From: Ceratorhiza oryzae-sativae
Lineage: Eukaryota > Basidiomycota > Agaricomycetes > Cantharellales > Ceratobasidiaceae
Assembly: GCA_030998015.1 (NCBI GenBank)
Contig: JARWMV010000010.1
Span: forward strand, 340,386 to 404,385
DNA length: 64,000 nucleotides
Direction of reading: 5' to 3'
The notes beneath the pieces are model-generated. The model made no database searches, was not told the DNA's origin, and saw nothing but the letters and a program-made list of their open reading frames with translations. The translations under genes were made by a program, and so were the position numbers. Below, piece by piece: positions 38,571-50,335 of this stretch (the first letter of the stretch is position 1; each line of letters opens with the position of its first letter).

Positions 38571-41463
38571 TCACCCCCAGATAGCAGAAATCTCTCTCTT
38601 TGCTTGATCCAGACGCTCCCGCCTGGCCTTGAGCATATCCCGTTCCAAGGTTATTTCATGCGACTGAGCGAGAAGGGCTGCACAACGCTCCTTGGCATTA
38701 TCCCCACTCACACCCAACTTCTCGAATAGGCGCTTCTCTAAATCAAAGCAGAATCCCCTCACCAAGGTTTCATCAACAGCCATGGGGATGATGTCGATAG
38801 CGTTTGTATGCGACTGGAACATGCGGTTGAATATTGATTCACATCCACAGAGAAAATATAATCATACCTTGATAGTAGGCTCGTACTTCTGCCATGATAT
38901 CTATAACTTCTTCACTCGGATCTGGCTTCAAGAGTTTTGCCAGCTCTTGGGGTTGCACGGAGAGGCCCATCTTGGTCAGGTGGGCAATGACCTCGCTCAT
39001 CGACTGGGCGAAACTTGTTTTTGCTCCAAGTCCTTGACCCAAGGCCTTTACGAATTCCCCTTCTCCCTGGTAGTCCTTTCGAGCCAAGCGGTAGTATTGA
39101 TGAATTTCTCTTTGTAGTCGGATAGATAATGGTTGTTTGTAGTAAACGGCTGATTCTTCTCGACGCAAAACAGGAACTGAGTCTGACTATCGGCATTCTC
39201 TCGACATGTCATGACCTTTTCAGAAACTATAGCCCTAGTCGCCAAGTGATGGGTGTAAGCTACTCTATAATAATTATTCCCAGGAGGCTTACCCGACGGC
39301 ATTGAGAAGTCCACCGTGACTATGCTGCTTGAAGCAAGAATCGACAAGTTTGCGCATATAGATGCTCAGAATCCGTTCGACGTCATCCAGCAAGGTTATA
39401 GTCGGGCCGTGCCATTCTCGGACGAACTTTTTGATCAACTCTTCCTTGACGATAAATGGTGTGTTCCCATCAAGTTCTCGTGTTATCGCTCTGTGGTGGT
39501 TACAATAAGTACGCAAAGGGTGTTTTCAGCACCATTCGACCCACTGTTGAGATAATTTGGCAACGTCGTCTTCGAACATAGTAGTGGTGGAGATTTGGCC
39601 GACTTGAATTGTCTCCTCGCTCAGGAAAGCAATGCCACGCATCTTGGATGCTTCCTTTTCCTCGTCAGAGGTAGTTGGTCGCTTGAATGGGCGAAAATCG
39701 GGAGCGGATCGTCGGATAGCCTGGCGAAACTTCTGTTGGGCGTTACGGATTTTCTGGATGAGGCCTTCTCCATCTGGGATGCCTCCTACATGCCTCGCAA
39801 CCTCACGGTGAAAATCCATAACAAGGTTCAAGACCGCGCCTGCCGGGTCCTCCGAAATCTCAGCCGGGAGCGCCCGTAGACTTTCCTGGGTGCTCTGGCT
39901 CAACTTTTGAATCTCATTGAGGAGTGACGGCATCCTAAGATCGAGACGTTAATACTCGGTGAGAACCATAGTTATACCAAAATTCAAGTTACCGTTTTGC
40001 GATCTGGTCAGAAAGAATCTCACTCAAGCGCGCCGTGAGGCGAGCGGTTCCGAAGTGTTGGCGAACAGTGATCATTTGGGACGACCATGGCTCGCGAGTT
40101 TTGAAAAAATCTTCCTCGCGGCTGCGAGCTTCGGCCCAAGAAAGATTCTGCTGTAATTCGCTCGGGTTTGGTTGCTTGACGCAAAACCATCCTTTGGCGA
40201 GCGTTTCAGCTCGCCTCGAACAAAGCCGAGCCACTTTTGTTCTTCGCCCCTCTCAATGCGATCAGGCTTGGTCAGAACACCTAGAAAATTCGTTAGAATG
40301 GTCTGCAATACTAAACAGTTAAGCTACGAACTCACCAATAGTACGCTTTCCCTGAGGATCATGCTGTTTCGCCAGGCTACGAGCGCCTTGGTTCTCGAAG
40401 TCGGCTGGCATACACTCAGTTAACTGAGTCAAAAATACGATAGTGGTAAACTTACTCTCGCAGGTCACAGTCAGCAGAATGATACAGCTTTCTTTTCGAA
40501 TATACGACGTCACAAGCCGTTTGACCAGTTCAATGTCCCCTTCATCACTACCTTCGCGAACATTGGCAATAATACCTGGGCAATGCATTCACATTAGCAC
40601 GATTTTCCAGATATTAGTCGATATCTCATACCGGGCAAGTCGCAAAATGACAGATTCGTGACATCGGGACCGTGTATTTCGACTGAAATAAAGTTCTCAG
40701 AGAAAGCGACTGAGCTAAGCCCGCTTGCGGGAACGTCATCGTCGAGGTAAGCGGCGGAGTCTCGCCCTGGATTAAGAATGGCAAGCTGCGCTCGCCGGAG
40801 ACGTTCCTCCACTTCATGCTTCTCAGTAATAACGCCGCCAAAGGTAACGTTACGGATCGGACTAATATCGTCCCCATTTTCGTCTTTGAGAAAGCGTAGG
40901 TGAATCGTGCAAAACCAAGGCTCCTTTGAATAGGCCAGACGGAGCTCAGTGGGGCAACTGGAATGTAACTATATGAATTACCGAAATAGGTGAGATGAAG
41001 AGGTTACTGACCGTGTACAGGTCCCGGTAGCACGCGGGAGTTTTATCTAGGGTCGATTCAAAGGCCTCAGGTAGATTCCATGACCATACTCTTCACGTAC
41101 CCCGGAGATCGATTCAATCAAGCTCGACTTCCCCGCCGACTGTGAGCCAATAACGCATATCTGAGGGAGGTCTATGTCCGACTGTATGCTAGCAGGATGG
41201 TTCAAATATACAAGCTCAGCACGGGAAAGGTCACACAATTGGGATAGAAGCCACCTACCCAGTGTTGTGCAAGCGATTGATTAGGTCAAGCAGCTTGCGC
41301 TGCTGTGTTCCATAATTAGAGGCTGTGAGACCAACGCCCTTGAATATTCACATTAAGATGTTAAGTTTGACTTTTAAAGAGGCTGAGAGACTCTCACTGT
41401 AGAGAGAGCAGTATGCTCTTCCTCGGTGATTGAAGTGGCTGACGAGAACGACGAATCTGACAT
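38571..41463 (-). pseudogene. dynamin-like large GTPase, damaged
   Basis: Dynamin-superfamily GTPases of this fungal Vps1/Mx-like group remodel membranes. Exons on the minus strand: 41463-41398, 41338-41259, 41188-41101, 41046-41012, 40957-40632, 40575-40456, 40404-40336, 40280-39993, 39934-39293, 39186-38868, 38813-38571. GTPase motifs are complete: P-loop GSQSAGKSSLIE, the PRATGTCTRCP switch, FCDLPG, and VLTKPDRIE. The stalk region has SLRALPAEISEDPAG and, near the end, the coiled GTPase-effector region RDMLKARRERLDQAKRE. Damage: frame break near 40206 in an A run; an in-frame TGA at 39526-39528 with recognisable coding on both sides; a break near 39090; and another near 38808, where one extra or two missing bases are implied. 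The stop codon cannot be explained by a homopolymer slip, so I call it a pseudogene, with error still possible for the other breaks. Confidence 0.82.
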
Positions 41464-42316
41464 AGTGGCGCGGTGGAAATCTAGAAAATATCAAAGCAGA
41501 ACAGTCTGTCTTGGTGGTGCTCCAGAGGGTTGCGGGCACGGAGTCGATGTGGGAAGTATCTCAAGGTCAAAGGGGTTTTAAACGGAGGAAGAGGGTAGGA
41601 TCAGTGGCTACAGTCCCGCCCTGAAGTTAGCCACTCATGATACCCAAGATAAATGAAAAATTGCCACAATGCCATGGTTCCTAGCAGGTGATTGGGGGAG
41701 AAGGTTTGAGTTATGTCTTTAACGGGCAAGAAGTGGGTGATGGTTGATACGCCCGGTTTACCACCTGAGAATTAGGAAATCGATAATCTAACAGCGTCGG
41801 TCGCAATCACCGCGATGTCAGTGGTTGCATGTAGCCACTTCGCCAATCGTCAATCTACCCATATCCGTCCGCTGAGACCATGTGTTCCAAATTGTCAATC
41901 CAAATGCCAATTCCATGCCAGAGACCTTGTCGTATATGGTAAGAATTGACCCAACTCAACCTTATCCATTTCTCAATCAGCACAGCCCAACATTGAACGA
42001 ACTACGAATCCCGCAAGATCCGAGCTCTAAATTGGTCGAATTGACTTGAATGATGCCCCCGCCTATCCACGTACGTTACGAGCTATACCCCTGTAGAAGC
42101 TTTGTTATTCTTTTCAGACTGGACCGCCGACAACGTGCAATTCGATTGTTCACCCGTTTCCGCGGATTTGAACCCTCACACAAACAGCTATACGCGCTGA
42201 ATTTACTGGAACGAGGAGTGGTAATAGAAAGGTCGAACAAACGCGTGAGCAATCCAGTTCCTGCAAGGTATTGATTTTCAACTTTGCAATATTCAACCCT
42301 TACGGGCAGCTATTCA
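41464..42316. other. intergenic between dynamin-like and MFS genes
   Basis: No supported gene. It should contain the promoter of the dynamin-like gene (high coordinates from 41463) and the 3' end of the MFS gene. An open frame at 42050-42274 has no recognisable features. Confidence 0.4.
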
Positions 42317-44806
42317 CTAAGGTACATATCGGAAACTCGGTGTCTGAAACACTCAAGCGTTAGCATCCAAACGATTACTGTATTGCAGACATTAGCGCGA
42401 ACCTTATCAGCCAATTCGCGAGTATCCACAACCTTTCCCGACTCGGGTTCGCCATGGATTCGATTCCTTCGTGCATTTTCTCGACGGTAAGAGAACTAAG
42501 GGGCAATAACTAAAACGTCTGGAAACTCAGTAATCACGCTGCGTACCGTCAATACGAGGCACGTGAGCGCGCCGAGGAATTCGAATGCACAACAGACTAT
42601 GGCTGCGTATTAGACATCAAGTGCCATCACTAGTATTTTCAGCCAGCTACTCACGAGCCAGCCCCTTTCTGTGTCAACAATGAGACGTTGGCATCAACAT
42701 ATTATATTATAAAGGCTATACTCACATGTATCTCGGTCCTTCAGTGGCGGGGTATGCATGTGTCCCGAGCACGGACCTTCATGTTTGAATTTGCTTAAGA
42801 CGTGTTTGGGTAAGGATCTGAGATTTTCCTTACCCGCATTGTCCAATCATCATCAGCAACGGTATACCTGACTACTCTTCAGGATTGTGCATCGATTTTC
42901 TCTGCGTTATACTTACCAGCTGCCTTTTTCGATTCAGAGCCGAGATTATGCGAGACTGGACGCGCCGTGAGCACGATTTCTGAACCATACCTACTCCGAC
43001 TTACACCAAGACAAGGACAACCCAATGGTGGTATAAGTTCCTCCACAGCACAAACAGATTGCGAAATATCGAGCCCCTGGTTGGACTTGACAACCAGTAG
43101 CAATCTGACGCCATGGATAAGCGCATATAATCTAATTCAGGTAAAAGGCGCTTACAGGTATCCGAGCCCGCCTATGGTGGACGAGGCAAACATGAACAAG
43201 CCGCGGCTTTGAATCCGATCTGCCCGGAAACCAAAATCATTATGCAAGGTAGTGGGAGAAATCGAATAACGCACCGGATGCATAAGAAACAGCAGTCATA
43301 AAAATCGCGGCTACGGCGTATGGTGGAACCGCTGAAATAAAGCCGTTACTAGACGTATTCTGGTCAATCCACTGAAAAACTCACTTAGTAGCTGCGCACT
43401 TGCGTTGGCTATAACATTGGCGTTAATCTGGCCTGTCGCACACGAAACTTGGTCACGCACTGTATCCAAAGCTCTACAAACGAGAGGTTTAGTGTGAGGA
43501 ATCGCAGAAATAGCAGATCGGACCTACCTTGATGATGGTTGGAAGAAATACACTGATCGAGGCTAAGGCGATGTTTACTCCGAAATAGACGATGCCTGGC
43601 AAAGTGCTTCGGTAAAAAGAGGTTAACAGCTGGGGAGTACTAACCAGCGGCATAGACCTATCAGGAACACAGTTAGAACGTTCTCATCGACGCAAAGTTA
43701 AAGCCACATACCCTCCAGTCTTGAAGAGCCGCAACGACGTGTGACCTGTAGATATGTTTGTTAGTACACGCCCGCTAGACCCAGTCATAGATTCACTTGT
43801 TAACCGTCCCAGCCTCTTCTTTCATACCCCCTCGACTCATTCTGTCAATTGCTAAGTCTTTTTGAGCACCGTGCAACCATTTTGTGGTATCTGGGCGGTC
43901 CGGTAGAGCGAATAGAGTAAAAATACCCAAAGCGATGGTAGGAAGCCCCTGGAGCACAAGTAGTCAATATTGTGGGGGATTCGCCTACCAAAACACTGAC
44001 TTCAACAAGGAATAGGATTCTCCAATTAGCAATATGGCTATGGATGTGTTGAACCCCGAAGGCTAAACCGGACCAGCTCTGTAAGCAAGGCAGGAGGATA
44101 AACGAATCCATTCTCACCAATCAACCCTCCAAAAGCACCGGCCACAGCCGCAAAGCCGAACCAGATGGCTAGTCTCAGCCTATCTCGTGCCGTGTATAGA
44201 AGAAAGTGAAATATAACGGAATCATCGGACCAAAGCCGGCTTCGAATACCCCCAAGAAGAAGCGTGTAGCCAAGAGGCCGCTAAAATTGAACGCTGTGGC
44301 CTACGTGTGTCATTTTCATTTGTATAAACTCAGAGATAGCTGCAACGTGTGCTTACCTGCAGAGTGGACGCGAGACCCCAGCCTATCGTTGCCAATCCAA
44401 TCCAGAGACGTGGGCGAAAGAGCTTTGAAGTGACGACTGCCGGGAGCTGCATCATAATATACGAAAAGTAAAACATTGACGAGATCCAGTCGAACTTGGT
44501 CCCGGTCGGGTCGCCATCTAGCACATCCTCTGGGAGACCTTGCAGTCGAGCATTGCCTGAGGGTTGTGGTTAGAAACATAATTAATAAAGGGTAAAGCTG
44601 CTCAAAAGCTCACCCAAGTTGGACCTGTCTAGGTAGGCAAGTAGATAAAGTGTGCAAGTGAGCGGCATTATGACCATGTCGAGCTTGCGAACTAGCTTTT
44701 TCTCAATGTTGGGGTCCGCGCCATATGTAGCGGTGATGTGTTCTTGCATCTCTTCGTGCTCGACCTCGCGCTTTGTATTGCGGAGAGTGGTCGGTTCCTC
44801 GGCCAT
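42317..44806 (-). CDS. MFS transporter of the allantoate/nicotinate (Dal5/Tna1) type, two frame breaks
   Basis: Plasma-membrane proton symporter family for organic anions such as allantoate, nicotinate or pantothenate. Many short exons on the minus strand; the first are 44806-44614, 44556-44357 and 44300 downward, the last ends at a TAG at 42319-42317. The cytosolic start has MAEEPTTLRNTKREVEHEE and LVRKLDMVIMPLTC. Family signatures are visible in order: LLAYLDRSNLGNARLQGL, SSMFYFSYIMMQLPA, TRFFLGVFEAGFGPMIPLYF, then TTKWLHG in the central loop, VPPYAVAAIFMTAV, DRIQSRGLFMFAS, SHNLGSESKKAAG, and YPATEGPRYIKG. Frame breaks lie near 44178 (GG where three G are expected) and near 43065 (G run), both implying one lost base. 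Substrate cannot be fixed by sequence alone. Confidence 0.85.
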
Positions 44807-46526
44807 TGTGGGCTATTATATGGTCAAGTGGGACAAAGCGGTCGCTCAGAGTCTGCCCGGTATGGTAGGCAAGCCAGGGCGAGGGGAGATGCTGGCGCCA
44901 TCCGACAACGGAAAACCCAAAAGGCTGAAGAGTTCGAGAAGCCCATGATGTAACATTGACCGTCACCTTGCCGAGCCGAATTGAGTGTTTGATACTGCCA
45001 CCACCAATCAGCCGACGAGCTATGTTTAGATACACCTTCGGGTGCGCGTGAACGGTATGCTGCTATTGTAGGGAATTGTGTAGCTAAGCTCCAAGAATAC
45101 CAAGGCACTCGTGTTGCACGGGATGTGGTCAGACCCAACTCCAAAAGGAGGCTCACATGACTTACTGTGCAGGATGGCGCTTGTCGCTTGATCCACTCTT
45201 GATCAAAATAGGAACACACTGGTCCCGTGCCAACGTTCTACACCCTGGGCCTCCAAGTTTGGTCACGTAGTACTTGCCCCGATTTATTTAGCCTGGCATA
45301 TGTCCAGAAATACAAAATTATTTCTTAATGTGTTTTGAAAATTTCATGAAGGGCACCTTGAGTGTAGACGTATGCTAACTATTGATTCACAGATGCCTAA
45401 AGTAGATACAAACAAGTGCACGCATGAAGATTGCATCCAGGACACATTGCAAGATCTGTGTAAGGAATATGTGCTGGAATTTTGCCAGATTCTTGCACCT
45501 GCAGCCAGAATCTGGCACTTTTGTGCAGATCTAGCACAGGCACTGGCACCTTCTGCCAGAATGCCAGAATTCTGGTGGAATTCTGGCAAATCTGGCACTA
45601 TGCAGGATTTTTGCAGGATTGCCAGAATTCTGGCAATGAGTGACCTCAAAACTGCATCTATCTAGTTGTTTGAGACCTCATTAAATGCAAAAAAACAGGG
45701 CTTTCAAACTGTATACTCCACATATGGTGGAACCCTGTATTTGTGGTTTTGCAGTGCATGTACTGTTATTAGAATAGTGGGTCAATGACTAGCAACCATT
45801 AAAACATGCTGAAATTTCTTCACAAGTAGCTCATTAAATGCACAAAAATCCCAGCTTCTCATTAATATCACTTTACATGTGTATATTCATAAAATGATCA
45901 AGATTGCAGCCAATTAGTGCCCAGAAAATATTCACAAAAGTGCACAGATGCACAAACTGACCTTAAACAGGACATTCAGCTTTTTTGAATCAGCCCAATG
46001 TGCTCCTTAGGTCCAGAAACCCCTATCAACATGTCTTGTTTTTTGCCAGTTGCCTTACATTACTGTGAACCTGACTCACCCCTGGGTGACTGCACTGAAA
46101 CCTGTGGATAGACTGAGTGCAAGTGGGCACATGTTCTATAATGTTCTAAGAAGGTCTAGGGCATTAGATAGGGGTAATTGGCATCTCTGCACACACTAGT
46201 ATCCTCAGAATCACCTGAATCTGTCTGGGTGGCCATGTACAGCAATGTCCAGGGGGGTTTTCCTATTTCAGGGGTGTTTTGGTGGGATTTCACCCCTTAA
46301 AACTCCTCCAATGGATCTGAATTTTTGTCTGTGCCATCTGCTAGGTGGATTGCATCAGATGAGTACAGGGGAGTGATGTTTGCACAGCTGGTTTAACTAG
46401 TGTCTGTGGCATTGATCAGGGGGGTTTGTGTCAGTGGCAACAAGTCAAGTGACAGCATGGGTGCCTTATATCACAGGGGCAGAGCCTGTAGATGACTTGG
46501 CAATGACAACAGCAGGTGTAAGGGCA
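44807..46526. other. MFS promoter side and AT-rich repeat-like sequence
   Basis: 44807-45300 is the presumed MFS upstream region without coding. From about 45300 base composition becomes AT-rich and unlike the genic part, marking entry into a transposon-rich block. No transposase or polymerase motif is readable in 45300-46526. Confidence 0.45.
45470..45665. repeat. dense short palindromic repeat cluster (CCAGAATTCTGG type)
   Basis: The core motif GCCAGAATTCTGGCA or parts of it (GCCAGAATCTGGCA, CCAGAATTCTGGTGG, GAATTCTGGCAAATCTGGCA) recurs many times in about 190 bp. Copies face both ways, so the block can fold into several hairpins. It has no coding support. Origin unknown; a decayed MITE or LTR interior is possible. 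Confidence 0.6.
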
Positions 46527-46882
46527 ATGACAACATGTCACAAGGTAGAGAGTAAGAATAGAACAAGACTTGTATTGACAAGGAGGTTAAGTTTGTGAGG
46601 AAACCTTGTTGGACTTGGACTGGTTTATATACAATCTTCAAGCCACATCAAAACAAACACAACTATACTACAAGTCATGTCACTAAGCAATAGAAGCTGC
46701 TGTGGAGCTGTGGAATTTCACATCAAAGTTGAAATACATCTTGGTAAGCAGTCTGGAACATTTGATGAGTCACATGATACAGTTGTCCCATAAAAGGAAG
46801 GTGTATTTTGAAAATGTTCTTAAAAATTGTAATAATTCAAGAAAATATTATGTGATGGATATATGTGTGTCAGGCCATGACA
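46527..46882 (-). repeat. diverged solo or truncated LTR, 376-bp family, minus orientation
   Basis: Aligns by eye with the LTR at 62798-63173 in the same orientation: the shared blocks are ACTTGTATT, GGTTTATATACA, CCACATCA, GTGGAATTTCACATCA and GTTGAAATACATCT. The minus-strand start is TGTCATGGCCTGACAC, next to a purine-rich tract (TAGGGGCAAAC), as expected for a 3' LTR. More diverged than the other copies. The low-coordinate end is approximate. Confidence 0.65.
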
Positions 46883-47097
46883 GTTTGCCCCTATAATCAC
46901 TTGTAGTCCCTCATAGAGCACTATTCAGCACATGTGAGCACACTCATTAGACTTTGTCACAACCTCTGAAAGCAGTTGTTGGACTTGCTTTACAAGTGGC
47001 TAATGCCTCTGATGGTTCTGGGCTATGTCCAGACTACTGCTGATGCATGGCTTGTCTTGGCTTGATGCCTTATGTGTGTCTACTGTCTTGTGGCTTG

Positions 47098-48786
47098 TGT
47101 CACAAACTGACACACATATATCCACTCTACAAGATTTCCTTGATTTATTACATTTTATGAGATCATCTTCAAAACATACTTGCCTTTTATGGTATATCTG
47201 TGTCATGTGATTCAGGGGATGTTCTGGACTGATAACCAAGATGTATTTCAACTCTGATGTAAAATTCTGCAGTTCCGCAGTTGCTTCTACTGCTTCTATC
47301 TCTTTGTTATGGATCACTAACATTTTCTATTATTTTAGTCTGCTCTGCCAACCTCAAGCAATGCCTCTGTAATTAAATTGTGAAATACTCGAATTTGTAT
47401 GCACTCTGAATTGTACTATTTTCTGTTTCATTAAATAGTACAAATTTCCCACTCTCCAACACATATTTTATTAAGTTTTTACGATAAGATCTCAGAGAGA
47501 TACAGAGGTTGCGATATTTCCTCTTATCAGGAGATATTGATTACAACATCGCACCGCTCATATCTCGGCAACCGCTTACGCTATCAAAGCGATCTTGTGC
47601 TCTATCGATAGCCAATCTTCGGCGGTATCTGCTGCCCGAAGGTCGTCGCGATCCACCAGATCCTCGCGCCGGAATGGCCTGAAGATCATTAGAATCTTAC
47701 TGGACCATCAATCAAGATCTAATGACTCCAGTGAGTCAGGAGAGCTTTCCAAATTGATCCAGAAGCTTCTCTGACTCACTTTATGACTCACTGAGATGTA
47801 GCCTCCATTCATTACATGTATATACTATGATAATATGATCTACAAGCCAATAGCAGGTCTCAGATGCATCAATGCCTTTGATCCACACCCTGTCTTTACT
47901 CTTTTATCCTATACTGGGCTAGGGTGTACTCCAAGTATAGCAGTACCCTCTTTTGATGATCGCACTGGCATGCATGTATCTATTTGGCTCTGGAATGCCC
48001 TCAGGGTATAAAAGGACCTCCTCTGAGGCCCTTCCAGACCACCTTCCCTTCACTACTCAACCCAGACCGGTTATTGGTTTCCTTTTTCTCTTTCTATTTT
48101 CTCTTGTCTGTGTGTGATTTCTTATATAACTAGTACTGAGGAATAAAGTACCATATTAGTTATATACTGTCTGAGTCATTGTATTTTATATACAGAGATA
48201 TATAAGGATACAATATTGCCTGATTGAGCGTGACATTAAGTACCAGCTATTAGAGGAAATCTAAGTACCTGTAGCTGAGGAAGTATATGCATTAGGCAGC
48301 CCACCATCTATCCTATAAGCTATCACTTAAGTCTAGTATTAAGATTAGTATCAGTTAGTCCAAGCGACTAGGGCTGAACTACATTTAAGATATCTAAGGG
48401 AACCTGACCATAGTAGTCTTGCTCTTTATACCTATAAATTAGTCAGTTTACACTGTGAAAGATTAAGACTACCTTGAGTGTTACTTGATTGCATTGCAAC
48501 TACTTTGAGCCTTCTTACTCTAGTCTAAGAAGTATTGAGTATGATTAGTGTATACTAACATATCTACATTTGCTTAAGCTCTAGATATTCAAGTGTACCC
48601 TGACCCGTAACACTCTTATCAGTTGTGACTCACTGTACAGACTTGTTTGTTATGATGTGGCTTGTACTATGTATATAAACTGGGTCAAGTTCACAGAGGA
48701 CTCCTCAAGAACTTGACCTCTTGTCAAATACAAGTTCTTTCTTTTTCTTACTATTTTCCTTGTCACCTGACTTGTTGTCATCAACA
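47098..48786 (+). repeat. 376-bp-family LTR split by an insertion (likely 5' LTR of element A)
   Basis: The plus strand starts TGTCACAAACTGACAC at 47098 and follows the 63173-62798 LTR closely to CTATCTCTT at 47304. It resumes at 48613 with CTCTTATCAGTTGTGACTCA and ends ATCAACA at 48786. The two parts (207 and 174 bp), minus the 5-bp duplicated CTCTT, give 376 bp, the exact length of the other copy. TATATAAAC at about 48670 is the probable TATA box. It lies directly before element A in the same orientation, so it is probably its 5' LTR. Confidence 0.75.
47305..48612 (+). mobile_element. element D: 1308-bp LTR-like insertion with CTCTT target duplication
   Basis: Begins TGTTATGG and ends GTAACA, with TGTTA/TAACA terminal inverted ends and a perfect 5-bp direct repeat CTCTT on each side (47300-47304 and 48613-48617). 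There is no long reading frame. A TATA box (GGGTATAAAAGG near 48003) and AATAAA near 48144 fit the promoter and polyadenylation parts of a long solo LTR. A non-autonomous element with the same ends is the alternative. Confidence 0.75.
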
Positions 48787-49098
48787 TCAGGTCAAGTTCT
48801 TTCAATCGTAAGTCTCAGTGTCGTCTGAGATATGTCTGGAATGCCATTGGCGCTGTCTTGAGATAACTCCCTGTTGCTTTCCCCAATCCCACTCCACCTA
48901 TCCACAGCCACAAGACATTGTTGCCCTATACATGCCTCTGTGAAACCTTGCATACCTATATCAGTTGAAGTGCTACCAGTCTTCATGGAGACAGCTGCTC
49001 ACTGACCAAAGGTTGGGTCCCTCACATGTTGTAACAAGCTTCGGTTCTCTAATCTCCTTCATCAACAGGAGGTGGGGTTGCTCATTGCCCTTAAGTAG

Positions 49099-50240
49099 TT
49101 GAGCAACGGAGGTCACCTTCCTACTCCAATAGACTCAGGAAAGGGTCTATTTTCCTTTTATCTTGTCTTGCTCGAATACATCTCTAATGGAGCGCACAGC
49201 CCTCAAGTGGCACAAACCTTTACAGAAGATCAGCGCTGCCATTTGTGTGGGTGGTTTGGACACCTCTCCATCCACTGCTTCACCCTCAACTCAGTCGAAG
49301 ACATCCTTGAACAGGCTGGGCACATCAACTTTAACCACATGGTAATTGTCAAAGTCCAACCCCGGAAAGTCGGACAAGCCCAACAAGCCTTTGTTACCAA
49401 GCCGGGTGCCCCTGAGTGCAAAATCTGCCATCAGGCGAATGGAGCCACCTTCCCAGCACACTGCCCTTATTGTCCTAAGAAGGACAAATTCCTATACTAC
49501 TACACCATCCCCTGCAACCAGCTATAAGCTGGAGAACCTTGGCCAACAACTCCTTTGTCACCTGTTAAATACCATTGAAAACTTCCAAGACAGGTATCGT
49601 TATTACCAAAATAAGTATGAAGAAACTTGTGAAAAACTTCATGAAGCTGAGGCCCGTTGCACATACCTAACCAAGCAGCTGCGTGAACATCAGGAGGACG
49701 ACTTATCCCTCCTTCAAGACCATCTCAGACTAGAAGCACTAGTCCAAGAAACAATTGCACCCCACAAGTACGCCTTCCCTGTCTTCTCAATGCCATCAGA
49801 CCTCCCTCACCCCACCTTTCTAAGTGGCATGGGCTTGCCAATTCAGGAAGAAGCATCCCTTCCGGCAGCCCAAATCAATCCTCCCCAAGGAAGCACTCCT
49901 TCAGGATCAAACTAAACTGAAGAGGGTGGAGTGCCCATATTGTTGTCAAGACACCAAGAGTTGGGACCTGGATGATATGTGGTTAAGATTTGAGGGAATT
50001 GGAAACTTCAAAACTTATAGACTTGTGTGGGGAACAGAAATTCTATACTATCAAAACAACCCCCAATTTCCTGTACTTCCTTACCACCTCTGTCATCTTT
50101 AGAATTTACTCAAATCCTTCCTGAAATGGTGTCACCAGCCCCTGCCCCTGCTTGGGCAAACATGTCTGATGAAGACAAAGTAATCTATATGCTTCAGTCC
50201 ATGGACAAATTGTGAGAATGAACCAACAACCTCCAAAATG
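49099..50240 (+). pseudogene. element A 5' ORF with Cys/His knuckles, broken
   Basis: Three coding-like segments in different frames. The first (49200-49527) has CHLCGWFGHLSIHC, a CCHC knuckle, and a second Cys/His cluster (CKICHQANGATFPAHCPYC). The second (about 49520-49914) is a coiled-coil-like part (YRYYQNKYEETCEKLHEAEA). The third carries CPYC and DMWLRFEGIGNFKTY (49925-50100), then MSDEDKVIYMLQSMDKL before a TGA at 50214. It precedes the gag proper and ends at the insertion point of B. Probably an extended gag or a separate first ORF of the family. Confidence 0.55.
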
Positions 50241-50245
50241 ACATT
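50241..50245. repeat. target-site duplication of element B, left copy (ACATT)
   Basis: ACATT directly before the 5' LTR; the same five bases follow the 3' LTR. Five bp is the standard Ty3 integrase stagger. Confidence 0.9.
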
Positions 50246-50335
50246 TGTTATGACCTGTCAAACGGACATAACAAAACAACCAAATATTTTTACAGATTTA
50301 TGGCATTTTTCCTAAGTGGAACAAGCCATAAACAA

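Noticed and set aside
45300..48800. CRISPR-like array
   Set aside because: Repeats are palindromic clusters or LTR copies without regular spacers, and the host is a eukaryote.
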